From assembly GCF_003481825.1 (NCBI RefSeq), contig NZ_QULW01000003.1:124767-188766 (forward strand): DNA of 64,000 nucleotides, read 5' to 3'. Of the stretch, positions 17,682-26,268 are shown piece after piece. Positions within the stretch are counted from its first letter, which is position 1. Every line of letters starts with the position of its first letter. Both the position numbers and the translations under genes were made by a program. This DNA comes from Clostridium sp. OM02-18AC. Its GTDB lineage: Bacteria > Bacillota > Clostridia > Lachnospirales > Lachnospiraceae. The notes beneath the pieces were generated by a model, which saw only the letters and a list, made by a program, of their open reading frames with translations, did not search any database and was not told where the DNA came from.

Positions 17682-18281
17682 TTACTTCAGGGAAACCTGT
17701 ACCGCCGGACGCAGCCGTCCTGCGATCATAACCGCGAGTGCACAAAGCATCAGATCCGGAAGCATGGTTGGCAGACAATATACGCCGAAGATCACACGAA
17801 GTGCTGTCGGTGTCTGGGAGGACAACAGGTGTGTGATCATATAAAAATAAAGGATTCCCATTCCGTAATATGCGGTATAGCCTGCCAGGGTAACCCAAAA
17901 CCAGGAAATAGCTTTGGTTGGACGAAGCTTTTCGCTAAGGAAGCCCATCATCCATGCGGCAATAGCAAAGCCAAGCAGAAAACCAAAGGTTGGTCTTAAA
18001 AGATAAGCCGGTCCGCCGCCACGGGCAAAAATCGGGAAACCAATTAATCCGGTTACCAGATACGTGGCAACGCTTCGAAACGCCCGTTTCGACCCAAGCA
18101 GCAATCCAGCCAACAGCACAAACAGCCACTGCAGGGTGAAATTCATGGTATCTACACCAACCGGGATCACAATTTTCATAAATGCCCCAATTGCGATCAG
18201 TGCTGCGAACAGGCCACTGACTGCTACATCCATCGTCAGACTGCGGGATGCACTTCGGGATGTTATTATTTTTTCTTTCAT
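17682..18281 (-). CDS. bioY: Biotin transporter substrate-binding subunit BioY
   Basis: BioY is the membrane S-component of an ECF transporter for biotin. The 199-aa protein has six hydrophobic segments, and the family pattern is clear in MDVAVSGLFAALIAIGAFMKI, RPTFGFLLGFAIAAWMMGF and YCLPTMLPDLMLCALAVMIA. No EcfA or EcfT genes lie nearby, so it must share an energising module encoded elsewhere. It is a single gene with a clear promoter; I see no BirA operator of the TTGTTAAC type in its leader. It would supply the biotin needed by AccB at 55.3 kb. Confidence 0.94.
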   Translation of the reverse strand: MKEKIITSRSASRSLTMDVAVSGLFAALIAIGAFMKIVIPVGVDTMNFTLQWLFVLLAGLLLGSKRAFRSVATYLVTGLIGFPIFARGGGPAYLLRPTFGFLLGFAIAAWMMGFLSEKLRPTKAISWFWVTLAGYTAYYGMGILYFYMITHLLSSQTPTALRVIFGVYCLPTMLPDLMLCALAVMIAGRLRPAVQVSLK

Positions 18282-18317
18282 AATGTATTTTGTCCCTTCT
18301 GTAAATATCCACGAACC

Positions 18318-18346
18318 ATTATACCCATTTTTCTTTCATTAGACAA
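18318..18346 (-). promoter_or_regulatory. SigA-type promoter of bioY
   Basis: On the minus strand TTGTCT (18341-18346), 17 bases, TATAAT (18318-18323), about 35 bases before the start codon. The -35 box abuts the preceding terminator. Confidence 0.65.
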
Positions 18347-18347
18347 G

Positions 18348-18390
18348 AAAAAGCCGGAGCGTTCATTTATTTGAACGTTCCAGCCTTTTT
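18348..18390 (-). terminator. Terminator, T-rich on both strands
   Basis: AAAAAGGCTGGAACGTTCA on the minus strand pairs with TGAACGCTCCGGCTTTTT with two mismatches. It ends the transglutaminase/unknown gene pair ahead of bioY. Confidence 0.8.
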
Positions 18391-18433
18391 CCTTGAAATC
18401 TTTCTGAAATTATAGCTCAGTTACAAACAAGAA

Positions 18434-19417
18434 TCAAGAATGAACGGTTTTTTCCTCTTTCTTACTTTCATAGCAAAACGTCCGGATTTCTGTTTTCCGG
18501 TTCACGATCCCCGGCATCCAGATCATCAGATGTGCCTTGAAATCCAGGGTATCTGCCGCTTCCACGAAAGGTTCTTCCCGAAGAACCACAGACTGGATTC
18601 CTTTTTCTGCCAGAACCTTCTGTCCTTCCCGCGCCGCTTTCATGACAACCTCATACTGGTCATCCCGCTCTGGTCCAAAGCTCCGGTCTGGGTAAGCGGA
18701 TGCTGCCGTCTTTAGCTTTTCTGCCAAAAGGTCTATTGTCTTTGCGTGGGATTTCCGGTGCAGAAGCTTTGCCACATACTTTGTCATCCATTTGCCCGGG
18801 TGTTTGCAGTATCTCACAAGTACCCGCTGTAAAGAGCGATCATCGCTTTCCTTTGCAAGCTCCAGCATGACCTCCCATGCTTCTTCTGCCAGCACCCAGC
18901 CATCCTCCCGGTCCGGGAGATACTGTGGCGGCACAGACGGGTAACAGGTAAAATTCAAAGGCGGGAACTTTGCAAGCCAGGCCAGCTTCTGTTCCTCCTC
19001 ATTGCAGCAGTCTTCTCCCATATATTCGTATTTGTCCCACAAAATGGCAATGCGGTACTCTAACTGCCGCAGATATTCATAGCCTTTCACCCAGAAATGG
19101 CCGATCTGCCCGTAATCGTATAGATGATATTCCGGCTCCAGCTTTTCAAAAAACACTGTAAAAACATTGTGCCCCTGATGAACCACCAGCGCGGAACGTT
19201 CTTCCTTCCGGTCCAGATGCGTTTCCAGTTCTCCGTCATACTCTGCAAGGTAGTCTCCGGTGATGCGCGCATTCCGAAACGTCAGAAAACATTCCACTGC
19301 ATCGTTCATCAGGTAAACCAGGCGAATATCCTGCGGTGTGTGAAACTCATCTTTCCCCTTCAGGAGTTCAAACTGATTCTGCTGGATCAAAATTTCCAGC
19401 ATCCGATATGCGTTCAT
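18434..19417 (-). CDS. Uncharacterised protein paired with a transglutaminase-like gene
   Basis: I do not recognise this 327-aa protein with certainty. It begins MNAYRMLEILIQQNQFELL and contains aromatic-rich stretches (LEPEYHLYDYGQIGHFWVKGYEYLRQLEY, split here only by reading, and FPPLNFTCYPSVPPQYLP) and a cysteine pair (GEDCCNEEEQ). There is no signal peptide or membrane segment, so it should be cytoplasmic. It may belong to one of the DUF families limited to Clostridia. Its ATG lies 4 bases after the stop of the transglutaminase-like gene, so the two are made together and may function together. Confidence 0.7.
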   Translation of the reverse strand: MNAYRMLEILIQQNQFELLKGKDEFHTPQDIRLVYLMNDAVECFLTFRNARITGDYLAEYDGELETHLDRKEERSALVVHQGHNVFTVFFEKLEPEYHLYDYGQIGHFWVKGYEYLRQLEYRIAILWDKYEYMGEDCCNEEEQKLAWLAKFPPLNFTCYPSVPPQYLPDREDGWVLAEEAWEVMLELAKESDDRSLQRVLVRYCKHPGKWMTKYVAKLLHRKSHAKTIDLLAEKLKTAASAYPDRSFGPERDDQYEVVMKAAREGQKVLAEKGIQSVVLREEPFVEAADTLDFKAHLMIWMPGIVNRKTEIRTFCYESKKEEKTVHS

Positions 19418-19421
19418 AGCG

Positions 19422-20465
19422 TTATTCCTGCTCTCCTTCGTTTGCTTCTTCCATATTGATATCCGGTTCTGCTGGCGTTATGTCTGCGTCATCCGTATAG
19501 CGGATGCGCAAAACTGCCTGAGACCAGTTCAGACTGACATGCGGCGTTTTTGTGCGCTCCTTGCCAGCCTCCTGGATCTGTTCCAGCAAATCCTCCAAAA
19601 CCTGCTTTGTCAGATAACCGCCCCGCCAGTGAAACGTCAGGAGTTTTCCCTTCTTTGCTGCCTGCAGTGCCCGTTTTTTTACATCCTCCAGTTTGGTAAA
19701 CGACAATTTCTTTTCTTTATAATAGAAATGATCACTATTGCTGCAGGCTGGTGCCGGTGCGATCAGCGGTTCGTGATCCCGGAAGATGGCTTTATCGTCC
19801 AGATTGAAATAATCGTAACGGATTTCCTCCCCGGTCACGCTGCATTTTCCAAGGCTGTTATCGAACGTGGCATCCAGATGATAATAGGTGCCATCAATCC
19901 GGACAATGTTCCAGGTATGGCGGTATTTGATGCCTTTTTCCGGATTATTGCCGCAAATCGCGATCATGCACCAGATTCCAAGCGCATCGCAAAGAATCTT
20001 TACTGCTTTGGCAATCCCTTCACAAACACCCACGCCTTGCCCCAGCGGACCAATGATCTCGTGGGAATAGGCCTTCTTTAACTTGTCATAGCGGATATTC
20101 TCACAGATAAAATCGTGAATATATTTTTCCTTTTCCCATTCGGAAAATGTCTTTGCCGGGCGGACCAGCTTTTCCACCCGTGCCGTCATCGCTTTCTGAT
20201 GTTCCCGGATCTTGCCCTTGTCAAACAGATACTCTGGTTTCATGATAAGGTTTGGGGAATCCTGGTAATGCAGGAACCGGAATCCGGATGCCCAGAAAAG
20301 TTCCGGATGATCCAGCCGGAGCAGCAAAAATACCTCCGAAAGCTCCTTCGCCTCCAAAAGGGGCAGCTGGAAGCTGTCCGAGAGTTCTGTAAGACCCGCA
20401 AGCATGCTACGGTAAGCCGCCTGACGGGGTTTTGTCATATGATCATAATAATAGGTTCCAGCCAT
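19422..20465 (-). CDS. Transglutaminase-like (papain-fold) protein
   Basis: A 347-aa protein with a transglutaminase-like domain at residues about 110-225. The triad is visible: Cys in GQGVGVCEGIAKAVKILCDA, His in KYRHTWNIVRIDGTYYHLD and Asp in HLDATFDNS. Such domains act as proteases, amidases or non-catalytic binders. No signal peptide is seen, so it is probably cytoplasmic. It is the first gene of a two-gene unit. The activity is inferred from the triad only. Confidence 0.8.
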   Translation of the reverse strand: MAGTYYYDHMTKPRQAAYRSMLAGLTELSDSFQLPLLEAKELSEVFLLLRLDHPELFWASGFRFLHYQDSPNLIMKPEYLFDKGKIREHQKAMTARVEKLVRPAKTFSEWEKEKYIHDFICENIRYDKLKKAYSHEIIGPLGQGVGVCEGIAKAVKILCDALGIWCMIAICGNNPEKGIKYRHTWNIVRIDGTYYHLDATFDNSLGKCSVTGEEIRYDYFNLDDKAIFRDHEPLIAPAPACSNSDHFYYKEKKLSFTKLEDVKKRALQAAKKGKLLTFHWRGGYLTKQVLEDLLEQIQEAGKERTKTPHVSLNWSQAVLRIRYTDDADITPAEPDINMEEANEGEQE

Positions 20466-20615
20466 CTTGTTTCTACTTCTTTCTGCAAATTACAAAACAT
20501 CAGTTCCACACTGCAATTACTTTCTGTCGATTATAACATTCTTTCCTGATTTTTGCATCGAATTTCTTTTTATTGCAGACAAATATTGATTTTAGCGCTA
20601 TAATCTCATTAAACA

Positions 20616-20647
20616 GATACCAGTTTTCATTATGTCGAGGATACCAG
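20616..20647 (+). promoter_or_regulatory. Two direct GATACCAG repeats before the mocR start: probable autoregulatory operator
   Basis: GATACCAG occurs at 20616-20623 and 20640-20647 in the same orientation, 24 bases apart. Both lie downstream of a TATAAT box (20599-20604) and upstream of the mocR ATG. The core ATACCA is the known half-site of GabR, the best-studied MocR-type regulator, which also binds direct repeats. Confidence 0.55.
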
Positions 20648-20650
20648 ATT

Positions 20651-22081
20651 ATGCTAATATACGATTTTTCCAAACGGGGGACTCGCCCCCTCTACGAATT
20701 TCTCTACCATTGTTTAAAAGAAGATATCCTGACCGGCCGCATCCCGTCAGGCACAAAGCTTCCTTCCAAGCGGGAACTCGCCTCGGATAACCAGATCAGT
20801 GTACGCACAGTCATGAATGCCTATGATCAGCTGCTGACGGAAGGCTACATCACCTCCGAGGAAAAACGCGGATATTTTGCCGCAAAGCTGACGGCTGAGC
20901 CGGACCGTGCCGCGTTTTCGCCCTATTCTTCTCCTGCACAGGCTAAAAATGCAGAAGAAATGGAACCACTTTACAAAGAAGACAGCTGGTATGCGGACTT
21001 CACCTCTAACAACACCATTTACGAAAAATTTCCCTTTTCCTTATGGAGAAAAACCATACGGGAGGTTTTAAGTGAATACGAGCTGGAGCTGGTTGAAAGG
21101 GCACACTTCCTTGGAGTCCCGGCGCTGCGCGCTGCAATCGCAGACTATCTGTACCGTTCCCGCGGTATGCGGATTTCTCCGGAAAGCATTGTCATTGGTG
21201 CCAGCATTGAATACCTTTACGAGAAACTCATCAAACTTCTGCCGGAGCACTCTGTTTATAGTGCGGAAAATCCAGGATACCGCAAGATTCCTCGTATTTA
21301 CGAGGAGTTTGGACTCTCCTGGAAAAGTCTTGAAATGGATGACTCCGGTGTCAGTATGGAAAGTCTTCGGGCGAGCGGCGCCAACGTTCTCCACGTTTCT
21401 CCGGAGCACCACTACCCCCTCGGCACAGTTACGACTGCCGGGCGTCGCCAGGAACTGCTTTCCTGGGTTTCGGAAACTTCAGACCGCTATATCATCGAAG
21501 ACGACTATGACTGCGAATTCCGTTACTCAACCAAGAGCATTCCTGCCTTACAGAGTATGGACACCAGTCATAGGGTGATCTACATGAATACATTCAGCAA
21601 AAGTCTTGCACCGGCCATCCGCATCAGCTATATGGTTCTGCCAAAGAAGCTGATGAGCCGTTACATTTCCGGAGCCAACTTCTACTCCAACTCTGCGTCC
21701 AGCTGTGAGCAGTATGCTCTGGCCCGCTTTATCGAAAACGGCTCTTTTGAACGGCACTTAAGCCGTCTGAAAAAATATTACCGCCAGGAGGGCGAACGCC
21801 TGCTGCGCATCTTAAAGCAGAGCACCCTGATCCCGGCATCCCGCATCACCGGCGGAAGCTGCGGCACGCACCTGCTTGTCTATCTGGATACCTCCATGAC
21901 CGATGTGGAGATCCGCTGGGCGGCCAGAAGCAAGGGCATCAACCTGGCCTGCCTGTCCGAATTCTGTACGGAAATCCGCCCGGAATACGAACATGTGCTG
22001 GTCCTAAACTACTGCGACCTGGATGAACGCACACTGATGGAGACTGTAAGAAGGCTGGGAAACATCTTTATCCAGTGGTAG
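20651..22081 (+). CDS. MocR-family regulator (GntR helix-turn-helix plus aminotransferase domain)
   Basis: A 476-aa MocR/GabR-type transcription factor. Residues 1-75 form a GntR winged helix (LYEFLYHCLKEDILTGRI, KLPSKRELASDNQISVRTVM). The rest is a fold-type I aminotransferase domain that should bind PLP through the Lys of MNTFSKSLAPAIRIS; the Asp of EDDYDCEFRY is also in place. Such proteins sense an amino compound or PLP and control adjacent genes. The start is the ATG at 20651, with GAGGAT upstream. An inverted copy of its putative half-site lies at 22130, just before the dehydrogenase genes, so these are the likely targets. Confidence 0.9.
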   Translation: MLIYDFSKRGTRPLYEFLYHCLKEDILTGRIPSGTKLPSKRELASDNQISVRTVMNAYDQLLTEGYITSEEKRGYFAAKLTAEPDRAAFSPYSSPAQAKNAEEMEPLYKEDSWYADFTSNNTIYEKFPFSLWRKTIREVLSEYELELVERAHFLGVPALRAAIADYLYRSRGMRISPESIVIGASIEYLYEKLIKLLPEHSVYSAENPGYRKIPRIYEEFGLSWKSLEMDDSGVSMESLRASGANVLHVSPEHHYPLGTVTTAGRRQELLSWVSETSDRYIIEDDYDCEFRYSTKSIPALQSMDTSHRVIYMNTFSKSLAPAIRISYMVLPKKLMSRYISGANFYSNSASSCEQYALARFIENGSFERHLSRLKKYYRQEGERLLRILKQSTLIPASRITGGSCGTHLLVYLDTSMTDVEIRWAARSKGINLACLSEFCTEIRPEYEHVLVLNYCDLDERTLMETVRRLGNIFIQW

Positions 22082-22129
22082 CAGAGAGTCTCATTTCCGT
22101 CTCAGGGACTGATCCTCGCTCCGTTATCT

Positions 22130-22137
22130 CTGGTATC
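22130..22137 (-). promoter_or_regulatory. Third GATACCAG half-site, inverted
   Basis: CTGGTATC on the plus strand is the exact reverse complement of the repeat found twice before mocR. It lies 49 bases past the mocR stop and upstream of a TATGAT box (22182-22187). A single half-site is weak evidence by itself. Confidence 0.4.
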
Positions 22138-22341
22138 TAAATTATTTTTTATTTTGGTCGTTTTTCAAGCACCAATATCCTGTTATGATGTAGCCATGAC
22201 GAACGAACGGAACCGCCTGGGACAATTCCCCACAGGAAATCATTTCCTCGAAATCACTTTTCGGTTCTGTATTCTGAAGGCTTTTGATTCGAAATCGAAA
22301 GCATCAAAAATTACATTATCAGGAAAAGGAGCGTGTATCTT

Positions 22342-22721
22342 ATGGCAACAACTTACTATTTCTTACCAACCAGAAACTTATTCGGTGAAGATTCCGTCCA
22401 GGAGGCTGGTACCCTGATGCAGAGCCAAACCCGAAAGATACCAATGTCGTAAGCGGACTCGAGATGTTCCGTTCAGAGGGTTGTGATTCCATCATTTCTC
22501 TCGGCGGCGGTTCTTCCCACGACTGTGCAAAAGCCATCGGTCTGGTTGCTTCCAACGGCGGCGATATCCGGGATTACGAAGGTGTGGATAAGTCCACCAA
22601 ACCAATGTGCCCGATGATCGCGATCAACACAACCGCCGGTACTGCTTCTGAGATTACCCGCTTCTGTATCATTACTGATACCAGCCGTCACGTCAAGATG
22701 GCAATCGTAGACTGGCATGTC
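22342..22721 (+). pseudogene. Remnant of an iron-containing alcohol dehydrogenase
   Basis: A good start remains: AAAAGGAG, then MATTYYFLPTRNLFGEDSV up to GTLM, after which the frame meets a stop at once. The similarity resumes in another frame at EPNPKDTNVVSGLEMFRSEG and runs through SIISLGGGSSHDCAKAIGLV and NTTAGTASEITRFCIITD to KMAIVDWHV, where it stops. So about 45-50 codons are missing from the middle, the frame is shifted, and the whole metal-binding C-terminal half is gone. The intact parent was a DhaT/AdhB-type dehydrogenase of about 380 aa. It probably headed the unit that now contains the SDR gene. Confidence 0.85.
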
Positions 22722-22773
22722 AAATATTGTTCCGGTTCTTTTCAATCAAACATTTTGCCAAATACATTTGCGC

Positions 22774-22795
22774 AAGCCTGGCTTATGCCGGGCTT
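22774..22795 (+). terminator. Short hairpin between the pseudogene and the SDR gene
   Basis: AAGCCTGGC, TTAT, GCCGGGCTT, then a T-rich tail (TGTGCTGTTTTC). It may be the old terminator of the decayed dehydrogenase; it lies 43 bases before the SDR start. Confidence 0.45.
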
Positions 22796-22837
22796 TGTGC
22801 TGTTTTCAATATCAAGATATTTCGAGGAGGAATACCC

Positions 22838-23629
22838 ATGGGTGTTTACGCTGTAACCGGTGGTTCCCACGGAATTGGGGCCAATACGGTAGAATTACTG
22901 AAAAAAGAGGGACATGAGGTGGTAAACATCGACCTTTTAAAAGGCGATATCACGGCAGATCTTACCACACTGGAAGGACGTCAGAAAGTCATCGACGAGC
23001 TGCACGAACTGCATCCGGAAGGTCTTGACGGTCTGATCTTAAGTGCAGCGGTTTCCGGCGCATGCGGAAATCTCACCAAAATCATATCCCTGAATTACTT
23101 TGGTGCCGTGTCGATCATCAAAGGGACCTATGACCTGCTGGAGAAAAAGCATGGAAGCTGCGTGGCGGTTTCTTCCAATATCATCTCCCAGGATCTTTCA
23201 CGCATGGATATCGCAGATCTGTTAAATAACTGCGGGGACGATGAACACAAAATCCGAAGCGTAGTTTCCTCACTCGATGCCTCCGATCTAAGCGTAGGAA
23301 ACAGCATCTATGCTGCTTCCAAATATGCCCTGGCGCGCTGGGTCCGCCGCCACTCTGCATCCTATGCGGCAAATGGTGTCCGAATCAATGCTGTCGCGCC
23401 AGGCAATGTCGGCAGTGCCATGACCGCTACCATGTCGCACAGCGCCAAATCCTCCTTAAATGCCCTTCCGATTCCAACACGCTACGCTCAGGAAACCTTC
23501 ATGGATCCAAAAGAAATTGCATTGGCCATTGTATTTCTGGCGTCTGAAAAAGCCTGCGGGATCAACGGCATTGTCATGTTTGTGGATGGCGGTACCGATG
23601 CGCTTTTAAATACAGAAAAAGTTTATTAA
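22838..23629 (+). CDS. Short-chain dehydrogenase similar to 3-alpha-hydroxysteroid dehydrogenase/carbonyl reductase
   Basis: A 263-aa classical SDR: TGGSHGIG cofactor loop, an Asp after beta-2 (VVNIDLLKGD) that favours NAD(H), the active Ser region VAVSSNIIS and YAASK. The segments GDITADLTTLEGRQKVIDEL, LDGLILSAA, SLNYFGAVSII and the ending FVDGGTDALL follow closely the pattern I know from Comamonas 3-alpha-HSD/carbonyl reductase (ADLSTAEGR, DGLVLCAG, SVNYFGA, IDGGIDA). A hydroxysteroid, bile-acid or related carbonyl substrate is therefore plausible but not shown. AGGAGG precedes the ATG. The NTF2-like gene follows after 15 bases. Confidence 0.85.
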   Translation: MGVYAVTGGSHGIGANTVELLKKEGHEVVNIDLLKGDITADLTTLEGRQKVIDELHELHPEGLDGLILSAAVSGACGNLTKIISLNYFGAVSIIKGTYDLLEKKHGSCVAVSSNIISQDLSRMDIADLLNNCGDDEHKIRSVVSSLDASDLSVGNSIYAASKYALARWVRRHSASYAANGVRINAVAPGNVGSAMTATMSHSAKSSLNALPIPTRYAQETFMDPKEIALAIVFLASEKACGINGIVMFVDGGTDALLNTEKVY

Positions 23630-23644
23630 AGGGGGTTTTGACAG

Positions 23645-23977
23645 ATGCTGCCAATCGAACAATACATTGATGCCATAGAAAATAAAGATTATGAAGGGCT
23701 GGGGAGCCTCTTTACCAAGGACGGTCATTACTGTGACTACTGTGCCAACGGAACACTCCAGCATGACTATCATCTCTACGGGAAGGAAGCCATCTCCATG
23801 TTCTTCCGGAACAAATTTCTCTGTAAACAATACTCCATACTGGAACCGACCATTTTAAGTCCATCCCAGGCAGAGTTTATCGCAAGTTTCAGTGGTTACC
23901 ATGTGATGGCCATTGCTACCCTGCAGCAGTTATCTGCAGACGGGCATATCCGAAGACTGACGGTACGTCCTAAGTAA
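23645..23977 (+). CDS. Small NTF2-like (SnoaL/ketosteroid-isomerase fold) protein
   Basis: A 110-aa protein whose pattern (IEQYIDAIENKDYEGLGSLF, YGKEAISMFFRNKF, AEFIASFSGYHVMAIATLQ, GHIRRLTVRP) fits the cone-shaped NTF2-like fold used by ketosteroid isomerases, SnoaL cyclases and many small binders. GGGGG lies before the ATG and it is co-transcribed with the SDR gene. Catalytic residues cannot be assigned with confidence. The pairing of an HSD-like SDR with this fold is suggestive of a steroid or polyketide-like ligand. Confidence 0.65.
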   Translation: MLPIEQYIDAIENKDYEGLGSLFTKDGHYCDYCANGTLQHDYHLYGKEAISMFFRNKFLCKQYSILEPTILSPSQAEFIASFSGYHVMAIATLQQLSADGHIRRLTVRPK

Positions 23978-24040
23978 CGGACAGAAGTCTAAAAAATTCC
24001 ATTTAAGCATAAACGTAAGCGCGTTTTCCGCACAAACAAA

Positions 24041-24070
24041 AAATCCGGCTTTTTGCCGGATTTTTGCTTT
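24041..24070. terminator. Bidirectional terminator
   Basis: AAATCCGGC, a T-rich loop and GCCGGATTT, with AAAAA before and TTTTGCTTTT after, between the convergent NTF2-like and GntR genes. Confidence 0.85.
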
Positions 24071-24082
24071 TCCCCAGTCCAT

Positions 24083-24778
24083 TCAGATCAGTTTCTCCAG
24101 ATGCTTGCGCACAACGCTAAAATGCTTCTTCAGCGCTTTCGCGCCCGCCGCCTCATCGCGGACCGTTAACGCCTCGTAAATATCCCAGTGTGCTTTTCTT
24201 AAAACGGCAGCACGTCGCCGGTCGGAAAGAATCGACGTTCTTAAGTCCTTCACAAACAGTTTCAACAGATTTTCCATCTGATCCACGTAAAAGATCATCA
24301 GCTCATTATGTGACATTTCCATAAGGATCTTGTGAAATTGTATATCCAGCGCCGCACTATCCTGGGCGCTCATCGGCTGGTCCATCTTCTCCAGTACTTC
24401 ATGCATCCGCTCCAATTCTTCCGGTTTTGCATCTTCCATCGCTGCGGCCAGTGCCGTCTGTTCAAATCCGCAGCGCATCTCAAACACTTCCGTCCGGTCG
24501 ATATGCTGCAATACCATGGTCAGGGACATGAGCCTGGTCATGTATTCCTTTGTGTTGCAGCGGATATAGTTTCCGCTTCCCTGAATGCACTCAATCAGCC
24601 CCATCATCTCAAGAACGTGAAGCGCTTCTCTCGCTGAATTGCGGCTGACTCCGAGTTTTTCCGATAAAGCACGCTCCGTCGGGATCTTATCATTCAGGCG
24701 GAGATTGCCTGAGGTAATCTCCGCCGTAAAATAATCAAATACTCGTTCGTATGCTTTCTGACTGTTTTTCTCTTCCAC
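24083..24778 (-). CDS. GntR/FadR-family regulator of the lactate operon (LldR/LctA-like)
   Basis: A 231-aa regulator with an N-terminal GntR winged helix (RVFDYFTAEITSGNLRLNDKIP, SEKLGVSRNSAREALHVLEMMGLI) and a C-terminal all-helical FCD domain (RCGFEQTALAAAM, DIQFHKILMEMSHNELMIF) that binds small acids through a metal. The start codon is GTG, with AGGAGG ten bases ahead. It is the last gene of the lactate operon, 14 bases after the dehydrogenase gene. By position it should be the lactate-responsive repressor acting at the tandem repeats at 30881-30918. In Acetobacterium woodii the equivalent gene is lctA. Confidence 0.85.
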   Translation of the reverse strand: MEEKNSQKAYERVFDYFTAEITSGNLRLNDKIPTERALSEKLGVSRNSAREALHVLEMMGLIECIQGSGNYIRCNTKEYMTRLMSLTMVLQHIDRTEVFEMRCGFEQTALAAAMEDAKPEELERMHEVLEKMDQPMSAQDSAALDIQFHKILMEMSHNELMIFYVDQMENLLKLFVKDLRTSILSDRRRAAVLRKAHWDIYEALTVRDEAAGAKALKKHFSVVRKHLEKLI

Positions 24779-24792
24779 GTAACGTCATCCTC

Positions 24793-26211
24793 CTAGAGAC
24801 GATAGCAGACCTTTCCAGGATTTAAGATCATCTTCGGATCAAAGACACGCTTGATGCCTTCCATGAGAGCCATGTTGGTCTCACCAACTGAATCGATCAG
24901 ATATTTGATCTTGCCGGAACCGATACCATGCTCGCCGGATACCAGACCACCGCAATTGGTTGCTTCTTTGTAAATGATCTCGAAGAATTTATCAACACGG
25001 GACTTGAACTCTTCCTCTTCCAGGTCATTGGAGCACTGGTAGATGTGAAGGTTTCCATCTCCTGCGTGGCCAAAAGATTTGATGGTCAAACCGCACTCTT
25101 CTCCGGTCTTGTTCACGAAATCCAGGTAATCTGCAATCTTATTGACCGGAACTACAACGTCACACTCATCTAACAGCTTTGTCTCATGCATGATTGCCTC
25201 CAGGAAGGAAGAACGTGCTGCCCATGCATCTTTGATCTTGGCAGGGGTATCTGCAACCAGAACATCCATAGCGCCGGCATCCAGAACCAGTTCTGCCATC
25301 TGCTCCAGCATGGTATCCAGTTCATCCTGACTTCCTGCATCCAGTGTTACCAGAAGATAAGCACCGATCTGCTGGCCCTCTAACTCCTGCGGGAATACGC
25401 TGCGGCCAATGTAGCGCTCGGAGCTTAACACGATCTCACGCTCCATGAATTCGATTGCCTGTGGGTTTAAACCAGACATCTTGATCTTCGGAACCGCAGA
25501 AAGTGCAGTGTTTAAGTCTTCGAACGGAATGATCAGGGATGCTACTACCTTCGGAGCCGGAATGATCTTTAAAGTCAGCTCAGTGATGATACCAAGGGTT
25601 CCCTCGGAGCCGATCATTAAGTTTAACAGGGAATAACCGGAAGAGGTCTTGGAAACGGTTGCGCCCAGATGGGTGATCTCACCAGTCGGAAGAACCACGG
25701 TCATAGCACGTACATAATCACGGGTTGCGCCATATTTCACAGCTCTCATGCCGCCTGCATTGGTGGATACGTTGCCTCCTACACATGCGAACTTTTCGCC
25801 CGGATCCGGCGGATACATCATGCCCTTGCTTAAGCAGTCATTGGCCAGATCGTTTAACAGCACGCCGCTCTCGATCTCGACTACGAAGTTCTCCATATCG
25901 TAGTTTAAGATCCGGTTCATTTTGGAAGTGTCCATCAAAACTCCGCCAAGTAACGGAACTGCACCGCCTGCCAGACCGGTACCTGCACCTCTTGGCGTAA
26001 CCGGGATGGTGTTCTCATAGCAGATCTTCATGACTGCAGCAACTTCCTCGGTAGAAGTCGGCTGTACAACCAGATCCGGCATATGGGTGCCGTAGATTGG
26101 CATCTCATCTCTTGCGAAATCTACGTTGATGTCGTCTCCCACGAGAACATGATCGGACACTGCCTGAATCTGGGCGATAATTTCCGGAGTCAGCTGATTA
26201 TATTTTTCCAT
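24793..26211 (-). CDS. lctD: FAD-dependent lactate dehydrogenase (GlcD/LctD type)
   Basis: A 472-aa flavoprotein of the vanillyl-alcohol-oxidase fold: PCMH FAD-binding domain (TPRGAGTGLAGGAVPLLGGV, FACVGGNVSTNAGGMRAVKYG, MIGSEGTLGIITELTLKIIP) and a C-terminal substrate domain with the active-site SFGHAGDGNLHIY and GGLVSGEHGIGSGK. This family oxidises lactate or glycolate. Because etfA and etfB lie directly upstream, electrons should pass to EtfAB, as in the confurcating lactate dehydrogenase of A. woodii. AGGAGG lies just before the ATG. D- versus L-lactate cannot be decided. Confidence 0.88.
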   Translation of the reverse strand: MEKYNQLTPEIIAQIQAVSDHVLVGDDINVDFARDEMPIYGTHMPDLVVQPTSTEEVAAVMKICYENTIPVTPRGAGTGLAGGAVPLLGGVLMDTSKMNRILNYDMENFVVEIESGVLLNDLANDCLSKGMMYPPDPGEKFACVGGNVSTNAGGMRAVKYGATRDYVRAMTVVLPTGEITHLGATVSKTSSGYSLLNLMIGSEGTLGIITELTLKIIPAPKVVASLIIPFEDLNTALSAVPKIKMSGLNPQAIEFMEREIVLSSERYIGRSVFPQELEGQQIGAYLLVTLDAGSQDELDTMLEQMAELVLDAGAMDVLVADTPAKIKDAWAARSSFLEAIMHETKLLDECDVVVPVNKIADYLDFVNKTGEECGLTIKSFGHAGDGNLHIYQCSNDLEEEEFKSRVDKFFEIIYKEATNCGGLVSGEHGIGSGKIKYLIDSVGETNMALMEGIKRVFDPKMILNPGKVCYRL

Positions 26212-26268
26212 TGTAATTCCTCCTCATATTATAATGTAAGCCTCACCAATAATCAAATCGAATGAACA

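Noticed and set aside
18282..18347. BirA-type operator (TTGTTAAC inverted repeat) before bioY
   Set aside because: I looked for it in the leader and promoter and found no such palindrome.
22727..22837. N-terminal extension of the SDR upstream of 22838
   Set aside because: The family begins at MGVYAVTGG, a perfect AGGAGG precedes that ATG, and the upstream part overlaps a hairpin.
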